Origin: JACPRL01 sp035573715 | GTDB lineage: Bacteria; Acidobacteriota; Terriglobia; Acidiferrales; 2-02-FULL-67-57 | Length of the DNA: 64,000 nucleotides | Reading direction: 5' to 3' | Assembly (NCBI GenBank): GCA_035573715.1 | Contig: DATLZZ010000005.1 | Coordinates: 83,604-147,603 of the forward strand | In this document: positions 25,277 to 32,670 of the stretch, piece after piece | Layout of the letters: every line of letters begins with the position of its first letter | Numbering within the stretch: the stretch's first letter is position 1 | Notes under the pieces: generated by a model | What the model was told of the DNA's origin: nothing | The model's input: only the letters and a program-made list of their open reading frames with translations | The model's database searches: none | Translations under genes and position numbers: made by a program

Positions 25277-28231
25277 TTACCGCAGTACAAACGCTGCGCT
25301 GTAGCGGAGACCATCGGGCATCTGGATCGTGATGGTGTAGGTTCCGGTGCCCAACGCTCGCGTGCCCAAGTTGTAGACCCACTCGCCGTCCGCGTAGCGG
25401 AAGACGAGCGTGTTGTCGTTCGATTCGCCCGTGTTCAGGTCAATGGCGTCCAATGCAATCACTTCAGCGCTTCTCGACAACGCCGCAATTCGCGGCGGTG
25501 CGGAGTTCTGATCGGTCAGAGTCACGCTGCCGCTGGAGAGTTGAAGCTTCAAGGGAAGCGTGCTCCCTTTCTTGAACGCCTTGTTGGGCAAAGGAGGAGT
25601 GTCTCCCGCTGGCATAAGAGCGCCCAGTGGAGGGAAGAGTCCCTCAACCTCTAGCGGAGCGCTAAAGACGGCGAAGGGCGACAAGGACGAAACCAGCGCG
25701 CAGATGATGTTATTCACGGTGTCCAGCGAAGAGGTCTGGTCCACCCACGCCCCACCCTCGAAGTGAAACAGTCTCAGGCCTGCCTCAGTCGTATAGCTGA
25801 TGCCGCTGTAGTTGATGCAGACGGTAATCAGGCCGTTGAAGCTGGCTGTGGTGCTCAGCTCGAAATAGGTCGGCGGGTCGCCCAGGCTGAACCCGGCGGG
25901 CGGGGCGGGACCGAAGTTGGTCTCAGTTATGCTGGTAGTGCCGGAGACCGTCACGTTGTCAAATGTAAGTGTCACTTCATTCGTCAAGGGCGTGACGACA
26001 TTGGCCCCGGCAGGGGTGTTGTCACCCGAACCAATCTTGACGACGAAGGCATCGCCACCACCGCCGTTTGCAGGCTGGAGCGCGCCTGTTGTTATGGGAA
26101 AGTCGGGGTCGTCCGTGCCGCCGGTGACATAAGCATTGCCGAGGCTGTCCACAGCGATGCGAAAGCCAAAGCTACGATCACCAAGACAGGTTGAGTAAAC
26201 GAACGCGGTGCCAGGTGGATTCACCTTGGTCACGTAGGCACTAAACCTATCGCAGCCTTGCAAGGGATCAACTGTAATGGAAGCGGCGTTGCCCTCGCCG
26301 GTGACATAGGCGCTGCCCGCTCCATCGACAGCGACGCCAAAAATTCTGCTGAGACAGGTGGAGTAGAGCACACCACCATCAGGCTTGAACTTGGCCAAGA
26401 AACCCGGGGAAAAAACTCCCCCATCGACGCAAGGCTGAATCGGGTTAACGGTGGGGAAATCTGGGGACACGTGGGTGCCGACTACATAGGCATTGCCGGA
26501 GGTGTCCACGGCAATGTCTCGACCATCTCCATCGTCGAAAGCTCCTATGCTGCCGCCCAGATAGGTAGAGTAGACAACATCGGAAGCGTCGCTATTGAAC
26601 TTGGTCACAAATGCGCTTCTACTTCCCCCATCGCCGATAAACGGCGCAGCCGGATTGAGAGACTGGAAGGCATTCCTAACAGGGAAGTCCGAGTCTGGCG
26701 ATATCGTGTACCCAGTGACATGGGCGTTTCCCGAGTTGTCGACGTCAATGGCGAGGCCCTCGTCTTTGCTGCGGGTGCCAAGACCTCCAAGACAAGTCGA
26801 GTAGACCAAGTCTGATCCCGCGGGGTCGAGCTTGGCTGCAAAGGCACTCCGCCCGCACTCCGGCTGGAAGGCTCGTAGCGTAGTGCGGAAACCTAGATAC
26901 GCTGCGCCGGTGACGTAGGCATCGCCGGCGGTCCCTACTGCGATATCTTGGACGTCTGCCTTGCCTTCGCCGAAGTAGGTCGCGTAGATTAGGCTGGCAC
27001 CGCTAGGATCGAGCTTGGCTACGAACGAGTTACTGTGGCCGGGTACCCCATCATGATGATTAGGTTCGAGTACGTCGTCTGTGGTCGGAAAATCCACTGA
27101 GGTCGTGAAGCCGGTGACGTACGCGGCCCCGCTGGCGTCCACGGCGATGCCGAGTGCCTGTTCTTGTGAGCTCCCGTCGAGGAAGGTGGAGTAGGCAGGT
27201 TCGGTGCCGCTAGAATTGAGCTTGGACACGAAGGCCGCATTCTGGTAACACAGCGGCGCTCCGCAATTGAAAGTCACAAGAGAAGCATTGCACACTCCGT
27301 CTTCGCCACAGCCGGTGTCCAACGCGCCGTCGGTTTTGGGAAAGTCCGGCGATCTGGTTATCCCAGCGACGTACGCATTTCCGTCCGCATCCACTGCGAT
27401 GCCGTAGACTTCGTCCGACTGGCTTCCGCCGAGGAAGGTGGAGTAAACCAGCACGGGGTCGATGGTCAGGGGCTGGGAGGGATCGTAGGATGCGACGTGG
27501 ATGGTAACGTGACTGTTCTCGTCTAGCGAGTAGACGCTGGCGACCGGCAGGCGAGTGCCCTCAATTTCTTGGTACACAAAGGGAGCGCGCTGGATGACTT
27601 CTCCATGCGTTGTGCCCAGGAGGAGATTGCCCTCGGGGCTGAGTCGAATCGGATCCGCACCGTGAAAGTCCAGTCGGATAACCGACGGGTTGGTACCCGG
27701 GGCGACGATAAAGTCGTACTCCAGTTGCCCTGCGACGGCAGGGTTGGCGTGGAAGACGAGATCAATGCCCGGATAGACCTCCTTGTATCGGACTCCGGCA
27801 AAGTGAGGCACATTCGTCCGCCAGGCTTCGGCGTTGTTGCCGATGAAGTAGTTGCTCTTGCCGCGCAGTTCGTCAACCCCGACGAGTGCAGGGTCTGGGT
27901 TGGCGCCGAGGAGCTTCATGCGAAGCACACTCGGAGCGGGCGTCTCTTCAACGCGATCTCGCTGACCAGGCCCTTGCAGGGCCAGGACGGCTTCGGTTGG
28001 TGTCAAGAACAGTGTGTATCCTTGTCCTCGAGACAGGAATCGCACCTCAGGATTAGTTTGGCCCTGGTTGGGCTCGAAACTGAGGGGAAGGACTCCGTAT
28101 CCGTTGACTGGCTTTGTTTGATTCCCCAGGCGGGCTGTGGAGTCATTCTTCTCGGGCGACGATTGTGCCCCAGCAGTCTGCGCGAGGGCCAAAGCCACCA
28201 GCGTGCTGAACACTGCTGCCTTGATCTTCAT
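25277..28231 (-). CDS. Secreted SBBP-repeat beta-propeller protein
   Basis: Exported protein of 984 residues. A signal peptide (VFSTLVALALAQTAGA) is followed by an N-terminal domain common in these proteins (LSFEPNQGQTNPEVRFLSRG ... NYFIGNN). Then come about eight SBBP-type repeats of ~50-60 residues, each with VYSTFLGG / GIAVDADGNAYVAG / DFPKT-like blocks, predicted to fold as a beta-propeller. A C-terminal carbohydrate- or adhesion-like beta domain ends it. ATG 28231 follows AAGGAGAATCACA. It is the last intact gene of a leftward series of secreted proteins. Function unknown; a surface or extracellular scaffold is likely. Confidence 0.88.
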   Translation of the reverse strand: MKIKAAVFSTLVALALAQTAGAQSSPEKNDSTARLGNQTKPVNGYGVLPLSFEPNQGQTNPEVRFLSRGQGYTLFLTPTEAVLALQGPGQRDRVEETPAPSVLRMKLLGANPDPALVGVDELRGKSNYFIGNNAEAWRTNVPHFAGVRYKEVYPGIDLVFHANPAVAGQLEYDFIVAPGTNPSVIRLDFHGADPIRLSPEGNLLLGTTHGEVIQRAPFVYQEIEGTRLPVASVYSLDENSHVTIHVASYDPSQPLTIDPVLVYSTFLGGSQSDEVYGIAVDADGNAYVAGITRSPDFPKTDGALDTGCGEDGVCNASLVTFNCGAPLCYQNAAFVSKLNSSGTEPAYSTFLDGSSQEQALGIAVDASGAAYVTGFTTSVDFPTTDDVLEPNHHDGVPGHSNSFVAKLDPSGASLIYATYFGEGKADVQDIAVGTAGDAYVTGAAYLGFRTTLRAFQPECGRSAFAAKLDPAGSDLVYSTCLGGLGTRSKDEGLAIDVDNSGNAHVTGYTISPDSDFPVRNAFQSLNPAAPFIGDGGSRSAFVTKFNSDASDVVYSTYLGGSIGAFDDGDGRDIAVDTSGNAYVVGTHVSPDFPTVNPIQPCVDGGVFSPGFLAKFKPDGGVLYSTCLSRIFGVAVDGAGSAYVTGEGNAASITVDPLQGCDRFSAYVTKVNPPGTAFVYSTCLGDRSFGFRIAVDSLGNAYVTGGTDDPDFPITTGALQPANGGGGDAFVVKIGSGDNTPAGANVVTPLTNEVTLTFDNVTVSGTTSITETNFGPAPPAGFSLGDPPTYFELSTTASFNGLITVCINYSGISYTTEAGLRLFHFEGGAWVDQTSSLDTVNNIICALVSSLSPFAVFSAPLEVEGLFPPLGALMPAGDTPPLPNKAFKKGSTLPLKLQLSSGSVTLTDQNSAPPRIAALSRSAEVIALDAIDLNTGESNDNTLVFRYADGEWVYNLGTRALGTGTYTITIQMPDGLRYSAAFVLR

Positions 28232-28292
28232 TGTGATTCTCCTTTCTGTCTGTCGGTCTCTAGCCTTTCTCTTGCCATCAATCGCGGCCGGC

Positions 28293-28332
28293 AACGGGCA
28301 GGAGCCCGGGATCCCTCGGTCCTGCCCGTCCG
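28293..28332. repeat. Hairpin repeat, copy B
   Basis: ACGGGCAGGA (28294-28303) pairs with TCCTGCCCGT (28320-28329), followed by CCGC. It matches copy A at 25233-25273 in arms and part of the loop (CTCGG). It lies between the 222-residue secreted protein gene and the SBBP gene. Confidence 0.55.
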
Positions 28333-28392
28333 CTGGCTTTCGTGCGTCATTGCTTCTGTTGCTCCAGCGCCAACTGGATCTGGGGCGCCTTT

Positions 28393-29061
28393 CTACGGAA
28401 CGCGGGTCAGCTCCATGCGAAGAGGCGCGAAGTAGAACCGGTCGACCGGCGACTTGCAGGCGCCGTTGGCGGGACACTCGCGCAGCCGCGCGATGTTGTT
28501 GGGCTGGGCCGACGTCTCAATCACCCAGGTGTCCGCATCCGGGTGCGCGACCGTGGCCGTGCTGGCGCCGGGATAACTGCTGCCCCAGCTCAGGAAGTAG
28601 CGCTTGCTGCCGACCACGAAGTTGAACTGCACCCGGGTGGTGGTGGCGGTTGTTCCTACCCCCATCGCCAGGATGCCGCCCGAGTCGGCGATGGCGGCGC
28701 CTAGGTTGGTGCTGACCTGCCCCGTGCTCAGCGTAAAGCTTCCGCCGTCCGACGGATTGGCGAGCTCGAACGCTATCCCACGCCCCGGACCGGTTGCCAT
28801 GTAGAGGTTGTTGGTGTCGTTGTTGCAAAGGAGCTGCGCGGGGTAGAAGCCTCCGTCGCTCGTCACTACGCTGTCGCCCACTATGTTGGGCGGCACGCGC
28901 AACTCCACGTTGACATCGTCGCAGTTTTGGCCCTTGTTGCCCTTGCCTTGCGCCTGCGCTTCCGGGTTGAAGACGACCATCTGCCCGGCCAGGGCAAAGG
29001 CGAGGAGAAGGGCCAAACCCGCGCCGGGTACTGCCTTGCTGCCTGCTTGATTGCTTTTCAT
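28393..29061 (-). CDS. Secreted protein of unknown function
   Basis: Exported protein of 222 residues, not recognised. The signal peptide is LALLLAFALAGQMVV, cleaved near AQAQG. The mature part is beta-rich with Cys residues (NCDDVNVEL, LLCNNDTNN, RECPANGACKSP) that may form disulphides. ATG 29061 has AAGGAGGCTACG in front; a longer frame from 29094 is not supported. It lies in the leftward series between the small DUF2292-like gene and the SBBP gene. Confidence 0.7.
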   Translation of the reverse strand: MKSNQAGSKAVPGAGLALLLAFALAGQMVVFNPEAQAQGKGNKGQNCDDVNVELRVPPNIVGDSVVTSDGGFYPAQLLCNNDTNNLYMATGPGRGIAFELANPSDGGSFTLSTGQVSTNLGAAIADSGGILAMGVGTTATTTRVQFNFVVGSKRYFLSWGSSYPGASTATVAHPDADTWVIETSAQPNNIARLRECPANGACKSPVDRFYFAPLRMELTRVP

Positions 29062-29198
29062 CGTAGCCTCCTTGGTTGCTTGTTTACGTTCCAACCCCGG
29101 TTCGGCGTCGCCGCCAAAAACAAGGAGGCCGCCGAGCCGGGCGATGAGCCCGAGTCCGACGGCCTCCGAAAGCTTCGGTCAGCCGATGCTGCTTCGGC

Positions 29199-29420
29199 CT
29201 AGTGGCCGAACTTGATCTTCTTCTTCGTCACCTCGGCCAGGACGGGTAACCCGTCCTGGATCTTGAGCCGTTCAATCTCACCATGGCGCAGCTCCTGGCA
29301 GAAGCGGACAAAGCCGAGCCAGGCAACGTGCAGCGCTGCCTCCGACCCAGCGCTCGCCAGCGCCGGCGGCGCCCAGGTCGCCCGCGCCGTCCGCCCATTG
29401 CCGTTGCCTGAGCCATTCAT
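29199..29420 (-). CDS. Small DUF2292-like protein
   Basis: Protein of 73 residues. The C-terminal half (FCQELRHGEIERLKIQDGLP then VLAEVTKKKIKF) resembles the small DUF2292/YezD-type domain, whose role is unknown. The N-terminal half is Gly/Ala-rich. It has no signal peptide. It starts 13 bp after the TIG-like secreted protein, so the two are probably co-transcribed. The ribosome site is weak (GTGAGGATG, 12 bp away). Confidence 0.55.
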   Translation of the reverse strand: MNGSGNGNGRTARATWAPPALASAGSEAALHVAWLGFVRFCQELRHGEIERLKIQDGLPVLAEVTKKKIKFGH

Positions 29421-29433
29421 AGTCGTTGCATCC

Positions 29434-30612
29434 TCACTGCGGCCGCCTCAGCGTCACAGAAAACGGCATGTGGTAGGTGCCGATTACGGTGCCGTTGGGG
29501 TTGAGCAGGTCGGCCAGGTCGCAGTCACTGCAGCCGCCGGTTTGCAGGATGGTGTCGCCCGAAATAGGATTCACCACGGCCTCCAGGAGCTGGCGGAACA
29601 GCAGCGAGTAGCGCGCGTTCCACTGAAGCCCCGAGCTCTTCCTTCCTTTGACCCGCGAGGTCACCGCCCGCGGCTCGTCGACCAGAATTTCCAGCGACGC
29701 CGTACCGTCTCCAAGAAAAGCATGGTCGGCCGGGAATCGGACGATGAGATGATCCACGCAGGGGTCAGAGTTGGGGACGGGCGGCACCGGTGTGGGGAGG
29801 GGAGAACCGTCCGCTGTAGTCAGCGCGGACCAGTCTGTGTCCCCGACCGCATCCGCGATCTCCTGGTCAATGTTCAGGCAGGAGCTGCCGCCCACCCGGT
29901 CGGAAAAGTCCAGCACCAGCCACCGGCTCGGTTCGGCCACATACTGTTCCCACTCGGCCTTCTCCGAGTTGACGCTGGGCACGCAGCAGCCCGGCACCAT
30001 GCGCAACCAGTAACGGTCGCTCAGGGTCAGGCTATCGGTGGCCTGCTCGGCATTGGGAATCACCTCGCCGGTGGAATCAACCGAGCCTGTGCAGGGGTCG
30101 GAGAAATCCACATAATCGTAGCCGCAGGGCGTGGCCTGTCCGTCGCTCCGGATTCGCTGACCGGAGGTATCGGCGAAGTCGGCCCGAACCAGGGTTTGGG
30201 TGGCGTTGTTCAGGCTGCCCTTCTCGACGACTGCGAAGAGCTCGATGCCCTTGCCGCGGCGGCCGTTGGTGTTGGTGACTTCGATGTCGAACTTGCTGAC
30301 GGGGGCGTTGTCGGCTACGGTGATGTTGGCAATCAGCTCTCCCGAGTTCTTAAACGTGGTGGAGTTGACGGTAATGCCGCCGGGATCCTCGGTTCCGGTC
30401 ACCAGGAAGCGGGCCACAGCGCCTTTCTTGAAGCCGCTGCCGCCGATGACGACGTCCAGGTTGACGGTGCCTTGCTCGGCCGCCGGAGGATTGGCGGAAG
30501 TCACCTTGACATCCTGCGCCGCCGCCGGCGCGGCCGCCAGAAGCCAGCATAGGAAGGCTAGGATGGCTAGGCCGGGATAACGACCCTGACTCGCTCTGCC
30601 GCTGCTTCGCAT
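29434..30612 (-). CDS. Secreted protein with IPT/TIG-like domain
   Basis: Exported protein of 392 residues. The signal peptide (LAILAFLCWLLAAAPAAAQ) is followed by an Ig-like IPT/TIG-type domain (KVTSANPPAAEQGTVNLDVV, IGGSGFKKGAVARF, GELIANITVA). The rest is unassigned, with several Cys pairs (GCCVPS, GGCSDCDL). ATG 30612 follows TTGGAGGCCTC; ATG 30633 is possible but less likely. It is first in the leftward series of secreted proteins, 37 bp behind the shared motif at 30649-30680. Confidence 0.72.
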   Translation of the reverse strand: MRSSGRASQGRYPGLAILAFLCWLLAAAPAAAQDVKVTSANPPAAEQGTVNLDVVIGGSGFKKGAVARFLVTGTEDPGGITVNSTTFKNSGELIANITVADNAPVSKFDIEVTNTNGRRGKGIELFAVVEKGSLNNATQTLVRADFADTSGQRIRSDGQATPCGYDYVDFSDPCTGSVDSTGEVIPNAEQATDSLTLSDRYWLRMVPGCCVPSVNSEKAEWEQYVAEPSRWLVLDFSDRVGGSSCLNIDQEIADAVGDTDWSALTTADGSPLPTPVPPVPNSDPCVDHLIVRFPADHAFLGDGTASLEILVDEPRAVTSRVKGRKSSGLQWNARYSLLFRQLLEAVVNPISGDTILQTGGCSDCDLADLLNPNGTVIGTYHMPFSVTLRRPQ

Positions 30613-30648
30613 GAGGCCTCCAATGCGTTCCACAAGGTCGAGTCCCGA

Positions 30649-30680
30649 CCTGTTGCCCTTAAGGAACGGACAAATTGCCC
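30649..30680 (-). promoter_or_regulatory. Shared ECF-region motif, copy 3
   Basis: On the minus strand this reads ATTTGTCCGTTCCTTAAG then GGCAACAGG. It lies between the divergent TIG-like gene and the ECF-like sigma gene. Nearly the same sequence occurs at 25191-25223 and 31641-31672, always pointing at the next gene. Confidence 0.6.
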
Positions 30681-30806
30681 AGCTTGCGCCACGAATGACA
30701 AAATGACTCTAAGTGCGAGATTTCACTTGGTTGCCGGTTGCCTGGACTGTATCATCCAGCGCAGCGAGAATACAAGCCCAAAAGCTGGGCGCGTCGGGGC
30801 GGGCAG

Positions 30807-31625
30807 GTGGCAGACGAGCCGGAACTGGCATTCCTGGAGCAACTGCGCCAGAAGCAGTCGGCGAAGCCAGGATGGTCCTATTTCATTCAGCATTTCTCCG
30901 GCCTCCTCCTCCAGACCATCCGGGAGAGCGAGTCGGACTACGACCAGGTCCTCGACCGCTACCTCTTTGTGTGCCAGAAGCTGGCGGAGCGGGAGTGCAA
31001 GCGCCTGCTCAGCTTCAAACGCGGCGGGCAGAGAGAGTTCAGCGCCTGGCTGCGCGCGGTCACACGGAACCTGTGCATTGACTACCTGCGGGAGCAGCAG
31101 GGCCGCCGCCGCTTGCCGCGGGCAATCGCGCGCCTTTCCTCCCTGGACCAGGAAGTCTTCGAGAGCTCCTTCTGGCACGGTCACAACGCGACTGAAACCT
31201 ACGAAAAGCTGCGCCCCAACCACCCGGGACTTCGCTTTGCCCAAGTCCTCGAAAGCTCGGAACGGATTCAAGTTGCCCTCCAGCCCTGGCAACTGCAGAA
31301 GGTGCTGGAGCAGAAACCGGTTCCGAGTCCAGTCAGTCCGATAGGCAGCGAGGGCGAGAACCTTCTTGAGCAGGTGCCCGACGGGCGCGCCGGCCCTGAA
31401 GAAGACGCCCTGCTCCAGGAGAAGGCCCGATTGCTGCAGGGTGTCGTGGCCGAGCTGCCGGAACGGGCTCGGATGTTGCTCCGGCTGCGGTTCGAGCTGG
31501 GCTTGACGCTGCAGGAAGTCGCCCGGCTCTCCGGGCTGGGCGACCACCGCAAGGTGCACGAGGAGCTGGCGCGCATCCTTGAACAACTGCAATGCACCCT
31601 GAAAGAGCGCGGGTGGAGCGGATGA
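30807..31625 (+). CDS. ECF-like RNA polymerase sigma factor
   Basis: Sigma-70-family protein of ~272 residues. Region 2 is visible (YDQVLDRYLFVCQKLAEREC and FSAWLRAVTRNLCIDYLREQ), and region 4 at the C-terminus (LPERARMLLRLRFELGLTLQ ... VARLSGLGDHRKVHEELARI). About 100 extra residues lie between them, more than in a minimal ECF factor. No in-frame ATG exists near the start; GTG 30807 after GGGGCGGGCAG is my choice, TTG 30738 the alternative. A zinc-finger anti-sigma-like gene and a TPR-CHAT gene follow on the same strand. It probably reads the shared motif (inference). Confidence 0.8.
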   Translation: MADEPELAFLEQLRQKQSAKPGWSYFIQHFSGLLLQTIRESESDYDQVLDRYLFVCQKLAERECKRLLSFKRGGQREFSAWLRAVTRNLCIDYLREQQGRRRLPRAIARLSSLDQEVFESSFWHGHNATETYEKLRPNHPGLRFAQVLESSERIQVALQPWQLQKVLEQKPVPSPVSPIGSEGENLLEQVPDGRAGPEEDALLQEKARLLQGVVAELPERARMLLRLRFELGLTLQEVARLSGLGDHRKVHEELARILEQLQCTLKERGWSG

Positions 31626-31640
31626 CGCCGGAAGAAGCAG

Positions 31641-31672
31641 GAATTTGTCCGTTCTTTAAAGGCGAGGACAGG
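31641..31672 (+). promoter_or_regulatory. Shared ECF-region motif, copy 1
   Basis: ATTTGTCCGTTCTTTAAAG then GCGAGGACAGG, 14 bp before the anti-sigma-like ATG. The core TTGTCCGTTCyTTA is identical in all three copies. In this copy TGTCC can also pair with GGACA. Confidence 0.55.
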
Positions 31673-31685
31673 TAGTCAGCCGAGT

Positions 31686-32642
31686 ATGGATTGCCTAAAC
31701 TCCAAAGACCTCCTGGCAGCGTGGAACGGACTGCTGAGCGAGGCCGAGCGGAGGGAACTCTCGACGCACCTCGCTCAGTGTTCTCGCTGCCGAGAATTGG
31801 AAAAGAGCGTGCGGGAACTAGTCCGCCTGGCCACCACCGCTGCCCCCGCGACCCCACTGGTGACACCGGCTTCCTGTCCCGCCGAGAGCGAATTGGTGGA
31901 CTACGTCGGGCAACGTCTCGCCGCAGCCGGCAGACGGCAGATCGAGGCGCACCTGGCCCAATGTCGCCCGTGCCTCTGGCAAGTAGCCGCCCTGGCTCGA
32001 GCAGAGCTCGATTCATTGCCGTCGGTCTCCCTGGAATGGCGCGATGCCGTCCGGCAGGCCGAATCGTTGGTTGAAAAGCCTCAAGAGCGTCGTAGCGCAA
32101 GGTGGTGGTTCACTCCCTCTTGGCGCTACGCTCTCGCCTCCGCCGCTGCGGTTGCGTTGCTCGCAATCGGACTCTTCTGGAATCAGGGGAACGTTCCTTT
32201 GCCTCTGAGTCCCAACCAAGCTCAGGTTCCACCGGGTGAGCCGTCACCAGCTCCCCCCGCCGAACCCAAGGAACCGACACTTCTGGTCGAGCAGAATCCC
32301 CCGGATCGTCCAGTGTCTCAGGTTCGCAAATCTCCGGGGGCGGCTCCGGCTTTGCCTCAGGTGGTCTGGCCGCAGGAAGGGAAGCAGGTGGCACGGGAGG
32401 AACTGGAGATCCGCTGGCAGGCCATGCCCGGCGCGCACCTCTATGAGGTAACCCTTCTGAACCGGGCTGGTGATGTGGTTTGGGAAGGTCAGGCTCCCGG
32501 CGAGCGTCTCCGGGTTCCCGACGAGGTCAGGCTGCAGCCCGGAGAGCGGTATTTCGTTTGGGTGGCTGCCCACGCAAAGGGGAACGGGACGGTGCGCTCG
32601 CCCTCGGTCGCATTTGAGATTGCCGCCTCACCGTTGCGCTGA
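31686..32642 (+). CDS. Membrane anti-sigma-like protein with two zf-HC2 motifs
   Basis: Protein of 318 residues. The cytoplasmic N-terminal part has two HxxxCxxC zinc-finger motifs typical of zf-HC2 anti-sigma factors: HLAQCSRCRELEK (~29-41) and HLAQCRPCLW (~92-101). A single membrane helix follows (YALASAAAVALLAIGLFW). After a Pro-rich linker, the outer part carries a fibronectin/Ig-like domain (LEIRWQAMPGAHLYEVTLLN ... GERYFVWVAAHAKGNG). Placement right after the sigma gene supports an anti-sigma role. The next gene encodes an exported TPR-CHAT protein that could act on its outer part (inference). Confidence 0.8.
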   Translation: MDCLNSKDLLAAWNGLLSEAERRELSTHLAQCSRCRELEKSVRELVRLATTAAPATPLVTPASCPAESELVDYVGQRLAAAGRRQIEAHLAQCRPCLWQVAALARAELDSLPSVSLEWRDAVRQAESLVEKPQERRSARWWFTPSWRYALASAAAVALLAIGLFWNQGNVPLPLSPNQAQVPPGEPSPAPPAEPKEPTLLVEQNPPDRPVSQVRKSPGAAPALPQVVWPQEGKQVAREELEIRWQAMPGAHLYEVTLLNRAGDVVWEGQAPGERLRVPDEVRLQPGERYFVWVAAHAKGNGTVRSPSVAFEIAASPLR

Positions 32643-32670
32643 CCGGCGGATTGGCACTCAAGGCAGGCCT

